From: Leptolyngbyaceae cyanobacterium C42_A2020_001
GTDB lineage: Bacteria; Cyanobacteriota; Cyanobacteriia; Leptolyngbyales; Leptolyngbyaceae
DNA: 58,788 nt
NCBI GenBank assembly: GCA_015272515.1
Contig: JACYLN010000100.1
Coordinates: 1 to 58,788 of the forward strand
Direction: 5' to 3'
Shown piece after piece: positions 1-8,580 of this stretch. The first letter of the stretch is position 1. Each line of letters starts with the position of its first letter. The notes beneath the pieces are model-generated. The model was not told the DNA's origin and did no database searches. It worked only from the letters and a program-made list of their open reading frames with translations. The position numbers and the translations under genes are program-made.

Positions 1-269
1 GAAACTACTTTGCCCACTGCTGTTACTGTACCAGTTAGTTCCGCAAAGTGCTGTAAACACTCGTGGATTTCTTCGAGGGAGAAGCCAATTTGCCGCAGCG
101 ATAGGATTTGCTGCAAACGAATGATGTCTTCCTTGCCATACAGTCGATACCCTGCGTCGGAGCGATGAGAGGGCGAAAGTAAGCCGATTTCGTCGTAGTA
201 GTGCAACGTCCGGACTGAAACCCCAGTTTGTTTCGCCAGATCACCCACCTTAAGTGCAACCGATTGCAT
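1..269 (-). CDS. MerR-family transcriptional regulator, N-terminal part
   Basis: The minus strand opens at an ATG ending at 269 behind a strong ribosome site (AGGAGGGGAAG) and stays open to the window edge, so the C-terminus is missing. The product begins with a MerR winged helix: KVGDLAKQTGVSVRTLHYYD, then EIGLLSP, GYRLYG and LQQILSLRQIGFSLEEI. MerR proteins bind spaced -10/-35 promoters and activate on effector or metal binding; the effector domain lies outside the window. It is read in the same direction as the nucleotidyltransferase and hydrolase upstream of it, about 60 bp away, and could be transcribed with them. The family is secure; the ligand cannot be inferred. Confidence 0.85.
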   Translation of the reverse strand, partial: MQSVALKVGDLAKQTGVSVRTLHYYDEIGLLSPSHRSDAGYRLYGKEDIIRLQQILSLRQIGFSLEEIHECLQHFAELTGTVTAVGKVV

Positions 270-329
270 CTTCCCCTCCTGACCCAGTGCAGACAACCTT
301 AATCTGTGAATGAATCTATGGTAGGAACC

Positions 330-890
330 TCACGTTACGTCAGAGTCAAGGGGTGAAGCCAAAAAGTTTTTGAATTGTTCATGTAAGTTTTGGGTTGCAA
401 TTTCACCAAACGATTCTCTGGCAAGCGCAAAACTCAAAAAATCTTTGATTCGCCACTCGCTCTGTGGAACTTCTTCGATGTAATAGAAATAATCCCAAAG
501 AATCGCTTCCCAACTGGTGCAGCGAATTAATTTACCGCCAAGACTTCCTGTAGGTTCGGGTGGACAGGTTCCCGGAGGTAAGCCTTCTAGCTCATAGCTC
601 TCTCCAACGCGAATACAGGGTTCGCAGTCCAGGAGAATGCCCTGCATTTCTGCCAGAAAACCGTAGGAGGTTTGTTCTGTAATGACACCGCCAAGGGAGT
701 GCAGTAGCGCCAGAAACTCAGTAGTGCGATCGCCCGGACAGGCAATATCAATGTCCTCATGGTCGCGGGTGATGCGGTTTAATTTGGCATCGATTGCCCA
801 ACCGCCTTGCAACCACAGAGGCAAATTGATTTGGTCTGCTGCCGAAAATAACTGATGAATCAACTCAATGTGGCGATCGTTCGTATTCAT
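330..890 (-). CDS. Aminoglycoside-2''-adenylyltransferase-like nucleotidyltransferase
   Basis: 186 residues. The N-terminal third has the nucleotidyltransferase signature GGWAID followed by R-DHEDIDIA: a GG pair, then acidic residues that bind metal and NTP, as in the PF10706 family (AadB, LnuA-like). These enzymes transfer AMP or another nucleotide to aminoglycosides or lincosamides, but many chromosomal relatives have no proven drug substrate. The start lies 6 bp after the stop of the alpha/beta hydrolase gene, so the two are probably cotranscribed. Substrate is unknown; calling it a resistance gene would be inference. Confidence 0.65.
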   Translation of the reverse strand: MNTNDRHIELIHQLFSAADQINLPLWLQGGWAIDAKLNRITRDHEDIDIACPGDRTTEFLALLHSLGGVITEQTSYGFLAEMQGILLDCEPCIRVGESYELEGLPPGTCPPEPTGSLGGKLIRCTSWEAILWDYFYYIEEVPQSEWRIKDFLSFALARESFGEIATQNLHEQFKNFLASPLDSDVT

Positions 891-896
891 CGCTTT

Positions 897-1751
897 TCAT
901 GATGCTGTGTGCTGCTGGATTGCTTCAATGATCACAGACCAATCATCAGGGTGCAGTTCATGTCCTGTTCCATGTAGTGTGAGTAATTCTGCATGGGGAA
1001 TCTCTGCTTTTAACGCCAGAGCATGGGCATAGGGCAAAATAGGGTCTTCTGTGCCGTGAATGATTAGTGTCGGAACAGTGATTTCGTTAAGCCGACCGAG
1101 CCAATCCTTACCTTCCTGGCTTTTTTGAAGTAGTGCATGGTTAAAGGGAGTCATCAAGTTTGGGGTGCGATCGAAGTCAGCCGCCGCCAATTCACGGATC
1201 AGGGATTCATCAAAGGAGTGAGCTGAGCCATTCAGCAACCGCCACGCACCCACCTGATATTCAATGACAGCTTGGCGATCGCCCCAATCTAGTTCGCCCG
1301 CTTTTGCATGATAGTCCAGAATCGGTGGAGCGATACCAGGCATTGTAGGATCAGCCTCGGCTAAAGGCTCGGAGGCAATCAGGGTTAGGCTTTTAATTCG
1401 CTGGGGATGTTTGAGCGCCATGAGTTGAGCCAGGTAGCCACCCAGAGACATCCCGACCAGGTGAGCGCTCTGAATATGATGCCTATCAAGAACACCAAAA
1501 GCATCATCTGCTAGATGTTCAACGGTATAGCTGATTTGCCCTGGCTCATAGCTGGTTGAACGCCCGGTGTCTCGATGATCGTAACGAATCACATATCGTC
1601 CCATGTTCGCTAGCTGGCGGCAAAACTCCTCTGGCCACCAGATTCCTGAGGACGCTGCGCCCATAATCAATAGAATTGCAGTGTCATCTGGAGAACCAAA
1701 GGATTCTGAAAATAGATGCACGACACCATTGTTGATTTGTTGACCTGTCAT
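897..1751 (-). CDS. Alpha/beta hydrolase, RdmC/DnrP-esterase-like
   Basis: 284 residues with the complete alpha/beta hydrolase triad: nucleophile elbow GMSLGG about residue 100, acidic residue in HGTEDPILP near 233, and histidine in GTGHELHP near 262. The oxyanion region carries [14 protein letters not shown] and a DHRDTGRS loop, the pattern of the aclacinomycin-methylesterase-like branch. It probably cleaves an ester of a small hydrophobic compound in the cytoplasm. It is the promoter-proximal gene of a pair with the nucleotidyltransferase. The monooxygenase further upstream may act on related aromatic substrates, but that is only a neighbourhood guess. Confidence 0.8.
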   Translation of the reverse strand: MTGQQINNGVVHLFSESFGSPDDTAILLIMGAASSGIWWPEEFCRQLANMGRYVIRYDHRDTGRSTSYEPGQISYTVEHLADDAFGVLDRHHIQSAHLVGMSLGGYLAQLMALKHPQRIKSLTLIASEPLAEADPTMPGIAPPILDYHAKAGELDWGDRQAVIEYQVGAWRLLNGSAHSFDESLIRELAAADFDRTPNLMTPFNHALLQKSQEGKDWLGRLNEITVPTLIIHGTEDPILPYAHALALKAEIPHAELLTLHGTGHELHPDDWSVIIEAIQQHTAS

Positions 1752-1815
1752 ACTTTAGCCTGTCCTGATAATAGGATGCTTTAGCAGGAGCACAAAGCAT
1801 GGTTGAAACCTTTGT

Positions 1816-2202
1816 TTAATCGGGAGTATGACAAACTGCTTCTATGTTGTGCCCATTTGGATCTAAAACAAAAGCACCATAATAATTGGGATGATAGTGA
1901 GGTCGAAGACCCGGAGCACCATTATCTTGACCACCTGCTTTTAATGCTGCATTGTAGAATGCCTCGACCATTGCACGAGTTTCAGCTCGGAAAGCGATAT
2001 GAAGTCTGGAGGTATTGACTTCCCCCTGAAAAATCCAAAAATCTGGCTTCCCATCGACTCCAAAACCCGCGCCCGTCACGGATCCGGCTCCATCCGTATC
2101 AAACTCATGCAGCAATTGGTAGCCTAGGGGAGATAACGAATTGATATAAAACTTCCTGCTGCTGCCAAAGTCGCTAACATTGATACCAGTGTGGTCAATC
2201 AT
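1816..2202 (-). CDS. VOC-family (glyoxalase-like) protein
   Basis: About 128 residues. MIDHTGINVSDFGSSRKFY opens a beta-alpha-beta-beta-beta half, and PNYYGAFVLDPNGHNIEAVCH closes the second half, the usual vicinal-oxygen-chelate fold with possible metal ligands His near the start and Glu in NIEAV. The ATG ending at 2202 is preferred to the upstream GTG because GAGGTG then sits at ribosome-site distance. VOC proteins include lyases, dioxygenases and drug-binding resistance proteins; this length fits a single-subunit dimeric type. No substrate can be assigned. Confidence 0.75.
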   Translation of the reverse strand: MIDHTGINVSDFGSSRKFYINSLSPLGYQLLHEFDTDGAGSVTGAGFGVDGKPDFWIFQGEVNTSRLHIAFRAETRAMVEAFYNAALKAGGQDNGAPGLRPHYHPNYYGAFVLDPNGHNIEAVCHTPD

Positions 2203-2233
2203 AAATTTCGCCACCTCTTCAAATTATAAGCTT

Positions 2234-2440
2234 TTATTCCTGACGGTCTTTCAATTCTAACTGCTTGAATTGCTGCTGAATCTCCAGATCATTGTGGCTG
2301 GCGATCGCCTCCAGATTGGCAATGCGTTCCTCCAATCGGTGTATAGTCTGTTCGCCGTCCAGCCATCGTCTGGTATCAGGTCCGGTGCGCCAGACCGCAA
2401 CTATTCCTGCGCCTGCGCCTAGGAAAAGATGAACAGACCA
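2234..2440 (-). pseudogene. Remnant of a small membrane/coiled-coil protein
   Basis: A minus-strand frame is open from 2440 to a TAA at 2234-2236 but has no ATG, GTG or TTG at a sensible place. It encodes a Gly/Ala-rich hydrophobic stretch (FLGAGAGIVAVW), then a charged coiled-coil-like part (LDGEQTIHRLEERIANLEAI) with heptad leucines. The composition looks like a true C-terminus whose 5' end has been lost. I do not recognise a family. This is all that lies between the VOC and monooxygenase genes. Confidence 0.35.
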
Positions 2441-2505
2441 TCAAAACTTTTGAATCTAGTCGGTAGTCCCCGACGCACAGGTAACTCAGTGACACTTGCT
2501 GAATA

Positions 2506-4188
2506 TTAGATGAAGATCTTGTTCAAATAGTCCAGCAAATGCTTCTCGTCTGTCGGTTGGCTACGCAATCCGATATAGCCATCTGGGCGAATGAAATAGA
2601 GCGATCGCTGATGTATTCCATAGAGCGTGTGAAGTTCTCCCTGGGGATCGAGCAGAATCGAGCCATTCCAAGTCAGTTGCATCGGTTTGGTGCTACTTGC
2701 AATAACGATGTGCATTTTGACACACCGATTGAGCAGGGCTTCAACTTTAGACGCGAGGTTGGCGAGATCGGTATACTCTTTGTCCGTAGGCGCAAAACCT
2801 GAAAAGAGCAGCAGATGACTCTGCGCTCCATGAAACACTTGATGGAGATTTGTGAGATCGCCAGCAGGATAGCTGAGACACTTTCCTGGCAGTGCTCTGT
2901 CTCCCGCATGAGGTGCCCTGATCCAGTTCACTTGATCGCGCAGATTCCACCTGGTTTGCAAATCAGAGCAGGAGAGTGAAGAGTGGCGGTAGTTTATGTT
3001 CAATTCTGAGGCTTCCTGGGCGAGCCTGCGCTGAATGCTGTCCAGTTGGAGCAGCGGAATTACCAGGCGATCGCGGAGCCAACGTAAGACAGGATTTTGC
3101 GTCACGATTAAACCCTGTGTTGTGGTTTGTGAACCCTGGAGCACATACCTAGCAATCGGCAATCGCTCTTCCTGGTAAGTATTCAGCAGGCTTTCCCGTG
3201 CCTTTCCTTGCAGCACCAGAGCTAATTTCCATGCCAGGTTATAGGCATCCTGAATCCCGGTATTCATGCCCTGACCACCGAAGGGACTGTGAATGTGGGC
3301 GGCATCCCCTGCTAGAAAAACTTGCCCCTGACGATACGTCTTCACCATGCGATAGTTTACTTTGAAGTTCGACATCCAGGTGGGATTGCTAATCGTTGTT
3401 TTCGTATCGCCTGTGTACTGCACGAGTAAACGCTGGAATCCTGCCACCGATGTCTCTGAACTGTGCTGTTCGTTCCCTAGGTCAGCGGGTGCGAATAGTC
3501 GCCACTGTCCATCGGGCAGTGGAAAAGCAGCCAGCAAGCCGTCCTGTGTGAACCAACCATGTGTTGTTTCGCGGGTGCGGTCCCAGTTGAGATCGACATC
3601 GGCGAGGAGCCACGCCTCCGGTGCTGTTGTGCCTTCAAATGGGATTTCTAAAACTTTGCGAACACGACTGCTGGCTCCATCACAGCCAATTAGCCATCGG
3701 GCGCGGATTTCCTCCAGGTCACTAGAGTCCGTTTCGGCTGCTTTGACTAGGGCGATCACGACACCATTTTCTTGCTGAATATCGAATAGTTCTCGCGATC
3801 GCTCAACCTTGCCACCCAAGTCATGCAAACGATCGTTGAGGATCGACTCGGTTTGGCTCTGGGGCAAGATCAGGAGAAAGGGATACTGGCTATCTTTCTC
3901 TCGAATGTGTTGCAGACTGATCCGCAAGATGACATGATCGCGATCGTAGATTGTGACTCCCTTCGCCTTTGTTCCCGCTGCTAGAGCTTTGTCGATGACA
4001 CCCATGTTCTCAAACACCTCTAGTGTTCGGGCTTGGATGCCGAGGGCACGCGAGGTTTGAACGGGTTCTGCGGCTTGGTCAACCACGCGACAGCGCACGC
4101 CATGTCTGATCAGTTCACAAGCCATTGCTAATCCGACAGGACCAGCCCCCACGACCAGAACATCAATATCAACTTCCTTTAAACTCAT
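2506..4188 (-). CDS. FAD-dependent aromatic monooxygenase (PheA/TfdB/RebC-type)
   Basis: 560 residues of the flavin monooxygenase family PF01494. The N-terminus has the Rossmann dinucleotide motif VVGAGPVGLAMACELIRHG; GCDGASSRVRK near 185 is the DG motif; GDAAHIHSPFGGQGMNTGI near 300 is the second FAD site. A thioredoxin-like C-terminal domain follows, as in phenol hydroxylase relatives. It uses NADPH and oxygen to hydroxylate an aromatic compound. The start has GAGG 9 nt upstream. It stands alone between a remnant and a methyltransferase gene; hydroxylase plus methyltransferase would suit tailoring of an aromatic molecule, but no biosynthetic core is present. Confidence 0.85.
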   Translation of the reverse strand: MSLKEVDIDVLVVGAGPVGLAMACELIRHGVRCRVVDQAAEPVQTSRALGIQARTLEVFENMGVIDKALAAGTKAKGVTIYDRDHVILRISLQHIREKDSQYPFLLILPQSQTESILNDRLHDLGGKVERSRELFDIQQENGVVIALVKAAETDSSDLEEIRARWLIGCDGASSRVRKVLEIPFEGTTAPEAWLLADVDLNWDRTRETTHGWFTQDGLLAAFPLPDGQWRLFAPADLGNEQHSSETSVAGFQRLLVQYTGDTKTTISNPTWMSNFKVNYRMVKTYRQGQVFLAGDAAHIHSPFGGQGMNTGIQDAYNLAWKLALVLQGKARESLLNTYQEERLPIARYVLQGSQTTTQGLIVTQNPVLRWLRDRLVIPLLQLDSIQRRLAQEASELNINYRHSSLSCSDLQTRWNLRDQVNWIRAPHAGDRALPGKCLSYPAGDLTNLHQVFHGAQSHLLLFSGFAPTDKEYTDLANLASKVEALLNRCVKMHIVIASSTKPMQLTWNGSILLDPQGELHTLYGIHQRSLYFIRPDGYIGLRSQPTDEKHLLDYLNKIFI

Positions 4189-4307
4189 TGCTTTATGCCT
4201 CAGTGCTCGATACGAAGCTAGGACAAGGATTTATCGCATTGATAAATTTGATTGATTAACGATATAGACACGTTCCGGTACAGCAATTGGTTAGACGGTG
4301 TATTCGT

Positions 4308-4949
4308 TTACAGCTTCTTTGCAAAAAGATAGGCGCGACGAGTCTGAACTTCTATCTCAGGATATGGATCTCTCTCTATCGCTTCTTCTAACTCAAAGCC
4401 TGCCCTCTGAAGAGCATCTTTCATCTGTGCTGTCTCAAAAAAGTGAAAGTCTAGAAAGACTCTCTGATCGAACCATTCTTCGTGGTGATGGGTTTGCTGA
4501 CCGATGTGAAATGTGAGTAATAGTGTTCCGCTTGAGCGCAATACCCGATTCATCTCTCGTAAAGCGTCAACGACTAATAAGCGAGGAACATGAATAATTG
4601 AGTAGAAGGCGACGATCCCACCGAAAGAGTTGTCAGCAAAATCATCTAAGGAAAGCATATCGCCCTGTTGAAAAGTGATGTTTGGATTTAACGTTTGCGC
4701 CTGTTCGACCATTCCTGACGACAAATCAATACCGCACACGTCTAAACCGCGATTTTGTAGATAATTGGCAATGTGTCCAGCACCACACCCTAAGTCACAA
4801 ATTTTGCCAACACCATTCACCTTCTCGATGAACCAATCCAACATCTTGCAGTCAAACGGCTTTTGATCTAGCTCATCATAAAATCGCTTGGCGTATTCTG
4901 CCGCTACACGGTCGTAGCTGGTTTGCAATTCTGTTTGTGATCGTTCCAT
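4308..4949 (-). CDS. Class I SAM-dependent methyltransferase
   Basis: 213 residues with a Methyltransf_11/25-type fold: motif I ICDLGCGAGHIANYLQ, an acidic residue binding ribose in VCGIDLSSGMVEQA, QGDMLSL as motif II, and IVAFYSIIHVPR as motif III/IV. The start has GAGGGTG nearby. It methylates a small molecule from S-adenosylmethionine in the cytoplasm; the substrate cannot be told. It is in the same direction as the upstream adenosine deaminase gene but separated by more than 100 bp. Confidence 0.8.
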   Translation of the reverse strand: MERSQTELQTSYDRVAAEYAKRFYDELDQKPFDCKMLDWFIEKVNGVGKICDLGCGAGHIANYLQNRGLDVCGIDLSSGMVEQAQTLNPNITFQQGDMLSLDDFADNSFGGIVAFYSIIHVPRLLVVDALREMNRVLRSSGTLLLTFHIGQQTHHHEEWFDQRVFLDFHFFETAQMKDALQRAGFELEEAIERDPYPEIEVQTRRAYLFAKKL

Positions 4950-5060
4950 TGGTTCACCCTCTACGAATTTAAGTGAAGTTGTTTAACGATTGTGTTGAGT
5001 GATGTGTGAAGACTTTGAACGATAGACGAGAAAAACTCAACTGACCGCTAAACGCAATCG

Positions 5061-6104
5061 CTAGCTGGCTGATCGCATGAATTGCTGCCACTCAGCCCGA
5101 TACCTGTCTTTTTCGACTTCATCCAGAAATGTTGCTTCCAACGTATTCAAATTGAGTTGCCAAAGTTCCTCCCAGCTAAATCCTTGTGCTGCAAGCGTTA
5201 AATACTCGTTTGTCAAACTTGTTGAGAACATGGCTGGATCGTCTGAGTTGACGGTGCAGTACAGCCCAGCATCAACCATCTTACGGATGGGATGAGGCTC
5301 ACTTCGCTCGACAACACCTAAACAATAATTGCTTTGGGGAGACACTTCTAAAGGAATTTGATGTTGGCGGAGGACTTCCACTAAGTTGGGATCGTCTAAA
5401 CATCGAATGCCATGTCCGATTCGCTCAGGTTTCAACGTATTCACTGCGCCCCAAATGCTTTCTGCTCCTACTGCTTCGCCTGCATGAGCCACCAAGTGAA
5501 GTCCTTGCCGACGGGCTTGAGCAAACGTCTCTGTGAACAGTTCTGGTGGATACCCCACTTCAAGTCCCCCTAACCCTAAGCCCACAAATAACCCACGCTC
5601 TTTCCCTTTCACAACAAATTCCAAAACGCGATCTTGAGAATCAGGCACCTCACGCGCAATATCGGGAATGAGATTAATCTGGCAGTGATAGTTGGCTTCC
5701 CCTGCCGATCGTCCTGCTGCGATCACATCTAAAATTTCATTATCCTGAAACTTTTGAGTCAGAAACGAAGCACTCAAGAAAGCTTCCGTGTAGCGAATGT
5801 TTTCCTCCGCTTGTCGCTTGTAGAACCGTTCAATCATCAGGGCATAGTCTTCAGGCGTTTGCAAGCACTGAACTGCCGCTGCGTAAACCTGGATGAAATG
5901 GGAAAAATCGCGAAACTCAAAAAATGACTTCCATTCTGCGAATGAACTCGTCGGTAACTCAACGTGATTCTGCTGCGCTATCTGATAGAAGGTCTCTGCG
6001 TCTGTTGCACCTTCGACGTGAACGTGGATTTCAACTTTAGGCATAGCGCGAAACCGAGCCGCGAATTCAGGTGAAATCGAGGTGACTGTATTAGTTTGTG
6101 GCAT
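5061..6104 (-). CDS. add: Adenosine deaminase
   Basis: 347 residues, the usual length of adenosine deaminase (adenosine or deoxyadenosine to inosine plus ammonia). Zinc ligands and catalytic residues are all visible: HVH in KVEIHVHVEG near the N-terminus, LVAHAGEAVG (His plus catalytic Glu), RIGHGIRCL (catalytic His) and VNSDDPAMF (Asp ligand). A GAGG ribosome site precedes the start. It belongs to the purine salvage family; adenine deaminase is a close alternative because the two differ by few residues. Confidence 0.85.
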   Translation of the reverse strand: MPQTNTVTSISPEFAARFRAMPKVEIHVHVEGATDAETFYQIAQQNHVELPTSSFAEWKSFFEFRDFSHFIQVYAAAVQCLQTPEDYALMIERFYKRQAEENIRYTEAFLSASFLTQKFQDNEILDVIAAGRSAGEANYHCQINLIPDIAREVPDSQDRVLEFVVKGKERGLFVGLGLGGLEVGYPPELFTETFAQARRQGLHLVAHAGEAVGAESIWGAVNTLKPERIGHGIRCLDDPNLVEVLRQHQIPLEVSPQSNYCLGVVERSEPHPIRKMVDAGLYCTVNSDDPAMFSTSLTNEYLTLAAQGFSWEELWQLNLNTLEATFLDEVEKDRYRAEWQQFMRSAS

Positions 6105-6193
6105 GAACTCAGCCTCTTACTGATAAAAACAACTTGCTCTGCTGATATTAATGAGTGCAATGAACGAGTGATTTCTCGATCAGAATTCAATGG

Positions 6194-6706
6194 CTATGTG
6201 CGGCAAGAGAGGGTAGTGACAAGCGCAATCAGGCTCACAAGCGCAAATCCCGCTCGCGCTACGTGCGAATACTCCCAGCGATCGCGCAACTCTGTCCATT
6301 CCGGCGGACAGGTTTTGTTCTCAAACCGAGATCTAGTTGCCCCAACCGAGAAAAAGCCAGAACTGAAGCGATCAAGGCTTTCATCCTCAACCCAAAACTG
6401 ATTCACTGGATGCGTGAAGAGCCAATACACTGCTTGCATTCCGAAAAGTCCAATTAATGCTACAAGCGTTAACCAGAAGTCCATGCTTCCGAATGGCATT
6501 AAGAACAACAGAATGATTGTCAAAATTATGCCGACTGGCTCACTAATCCCTCCAATCGTGAATCCTGGATAATAAATCGGCTGCATGGCATAGTATGTCT
6601 CCTTGCTGAGTCGCATCTTGCCCGGTAGTTCAAGGGCATGCGCGAGAGCCAAAGCCATTGCTACCGCTACAAGCACCACGGTCAGAATTTGCAGAATGCT
6701 GAACAT
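6194..6706 (-). CDS. Four-helix membrane protein, DUF1772-like
   Basis: About 170 residues. Hydrophobic segments lie near residues 1-24, 48-70, 77-98 and at the C-terminus. A conserved-looking WEYSHVARAG motif stands before the last helix, as in DUF1772/anthrone-oxygenase-like membrane proteins. The ATG ending at 6706 is chosen over an upstream TTG because AGGAGG sits 7 nt before it. It is probably an inner-membrane protein. Function unknown; the DUF1772 assignment is by topology and one motif. Confidence 0.55.
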   Translation of the reverse strand: MFSILQILTVVLVAVAMALALAHALELPGKMRLSKETYYAMQPIYYPGFTIGGISEPVGIILTIILLFLMPFGSMDFWLTLVALIGLFGMQAVYWLFTHPVNQFWVEDESLDRFSSGFFSVGATRSRFENKTCPPEWTELRDRWEYSHVARAGFALVSLIALVTTLSCRT

Positions 6707-6874
6707 GATTTGCCTCCTAACCAAATTAATCTAGAATTTGACCTTCAGCAGCGCAGCAATCCAACAACTCCTTTGCACTTGCTCATTTGAGCCTTGGTAG
6801 TGCGTCTGAGGAATCGCCAGAGGTGGATAAACGGCGATGTTGAGTGGGCGACGACTACCCCATCAGACCCAGTG

Positions 6875-7267
6875 TTAAAGCAAGTTTTTTAGCGATTCTT
6901 TGTCCCGTTGTCGATTAATCAGGATTAGCAATGCAGGAGGGATAATCAGCCAAAATCCCGAAAAAGGTTCAAGCGTCACGCCAACAACAGCCGTTAGCAA
7001 GAGAATCCAACCTGGAAAACTGGGTAAGCGAATCCCTTTTGTTTGTGCCCAACAACAGAGCCATCCGATGATCAGGAGAAATGGCGTGATCATCATGCAC
7101 CAGAAGGCGTCTTCTCGGTCATAGAAAGGATCTGATGGATTGGGTGCGATTGCATTAAACCAACCATCCTGCACAATATCCATCAAAGGTTTAGCAAAAA
7201 GCCATCCGTGGATAAGGGGATGGAGAATCCCGATAGCAATGAACCAGTACCCACTCACTCGAAGCAT
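6875..7267 (-). CDS. Small membrane protein of unknown function
   Basis: 130 residues with about four predicted membrane helices (GYWFIAIGILHPLIHGWLF; MMITPFLLIIGWLCCW; WILLLTAVVGVTL; FWLIIPPALLILI). A good ribosome site AAGGAG precedes the ATG. It is divergent from a tetR-family gene, with paired dyad sites in between, so it is probably the target of that repressor. I do not recognise the family by name. Confidence 0.6.
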   Translation of the reverse strand: MLRVSGYWFIAIGILHPLIHGWLFAKPLMDIVQDGWFNAIAPNPSDPFYDREDAFWCMMITPFLLIIGWLCCWAQTKGIRLPSFPGWILLLTAVVGVTLEPFSGFWLIIPPALLILINRQRDKESLKNLL

Positions 7268-7316
7268 CTTTATCTCCTTGGTTCTAAATGATTTTGCCGT
7301 ATCAAATTGCTCTTGG

Positions 7317-7378
7317 ATACGCTACCGTATGGTTATAGATTAGTGACCTGTCTCGCAAATGTCAATACGCCACCGTAT
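7317..7378. promoter_or_regulatory. Two copies of a TetR-type operator
   Basis: ATACGCTACCGTAT at 7317-7330 and ATACGCCACCGTAT at 7365-7378 are near-identical dyads (ATACG-N4-CGTAT), both followed by GGTTA. They lie between the divergent membrane-protein and tetR genes, 48 bp apart (about 4.5 helical turns). The second overlaps the tetR start codons. Paired inverted repeats between divergent genes are typical of TetR autoregulation. Confidence 0.55.
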
Positions 7379-7937
7379 GGTTAAGCAGAATGAGATTTCC
7401 AGGCTTGGACAGCAAGACTGGATCAACTTAGGGCTAGAGGTTTTAGCAAAGAACGGAGTTGAAGCCGTGCGAGTTGAGCCACTGGCTAAATTACTGAATG
7501 TAACGAAGGGTAGCTTCTACTGGCACTTTAAAAATCGGGAAGAGCTTTTAGAAGCGATTTTGCAAGCATGGGTGAATCGTGAGACTGAGAGCATTATTGA
7601 GCAAGTTGAGGCAGTAGGCGGTAACGCTTCGGCCAAACTGCTTCACTTGTTTGAACTGGCAATTCAAGACGAGGGTCAAGTCGAAAATGCAATTCGAGCC
7701 TGGGCAGCAAATGATTCTAGAATTGCAGCAATTCTTGCCCAGGTTGATCAGCGTCGTCTCGACTACGCAAAGAATTTGTTTTTAGAAGTTGGCTTCGCAC
7801 CGTTTGAAGCAACGGTACGCGCCCGCATGGTTTACTACGCTTTGATTGGTGAACTCGTCCTGGGTATCCAGACTGATCGGGCTGAACGATTAGCGGAGAT
7901 GCGCCTCCAGCATCTTATTCTCACGCGCCAAGATTAA
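7359..7937 (+). CDS. TetR-family transcriptional repressor
   Basis: 192 residues. The N-terminal helix-turn-helix reads AVRVEPLAKLLNVTKGSFYWHFKNREELLEAIL, the TetR signature, followed by an all-helical ligand and dimer domain. Two starts are possible: ATG at 7359 or ATG at 7377, the latter inside the second operator copy; neither has a clear ribosome site. It probably represses itself and the divergent membrane-protein gene at 6875-7267. Ligand unknown. Confidence 0.85.
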   Translation: MSIRHRMVKQNEISRLGQQDWINLGLEVLAKNGVEAVRVEPLAKLLNVTKGSFYWHFKNREELLEAILQAWVNRETESIIEQVEAVGGNASAKLLHLFELAIQDEGQVENAIRAWAANDSRIAAILAQVDQRRLDYAKNLFLEVGFAPFEATVRARMVYYALIGELVLGIQTDRAERLAEMRLQHLILTRQD

Positions 7938-8061
7938 TGACTGGCACAACTTATACAGAGAGTGTGAAGCCAGCCAACGACTTGCTTCACCCGCCGCTAA
8001 CATCCTTTCGTCGTCAATCAGCCATCTTTATATGGTCGGTGTGGTGCTGACTTGCGCTTCT

Positions 8062-8580
8062 TTAACGCTGCTGACGAAAGTTTTTGGATGTTGTCCCGGT
8101 GACTTGCCGAAACAACCTGCTGAAGGCACTGGGCGTTGCAAAGCTAACTTGGAGTGCAATATCGCTTATGGATACCTGACTGTGCCAGGGGCAATTCTTT
8201 CGCCCACTCAATGCGCCGTCGGGTGACATACTGATGGCGAGCAACGCCCATTGCTTGCTTGAACTGGCGGCAGAAATAATACACGCTCATCTCCAGTTCG
8301 TTGGCAAGCTGGTCGAGGGTAAAGGATTGATTTAGGTGAGATTCAATGAATTTCAGGGCGCGATCGCGCAAATAGAGAGGCAATCCGCTACGCATAGAAA
8401 AACACTGAACGTTCCAAGCTGAGTGATTTTGCAGGAGCCGAGCTGCAAGAGCGATCGCCAATGAATTTCCAAAGAGCCGCCCGGTCGGATGCTCCGTAGT
8501 TATATCCGCATGAAGAGACAGCGGAATTTGCTGGATCAGTGGATCAACCAGAATCAACTGCGGAAGAACCTTGTTTGATA
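8062..8580 (-). pseudogene. AraC-family regulator, truncated and frameshifted
   Basis: The minus strand encodes most of an AraC-type protein: PLIQQIPLSLHAD and GNSLAIALAARLL of the effector domain, then LDQLANELEMSVYYFCRQFKQ of the first helix-turn-helix. The frame is lost at about 8174-8178 after KELPLAQS. The next frame continues with ISDIALQVSFATPSAFSRLF and RQVTGTT, the second helix-turn-helix, to a TAA at 8062-8064. One extra base explains the shift. The N-terminal part of the effector domain is also missing, the reading frame upstream running into the reductase gene. It is a decayed regulator, perhaps once of that reductase gene. Confidence 0.75.
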
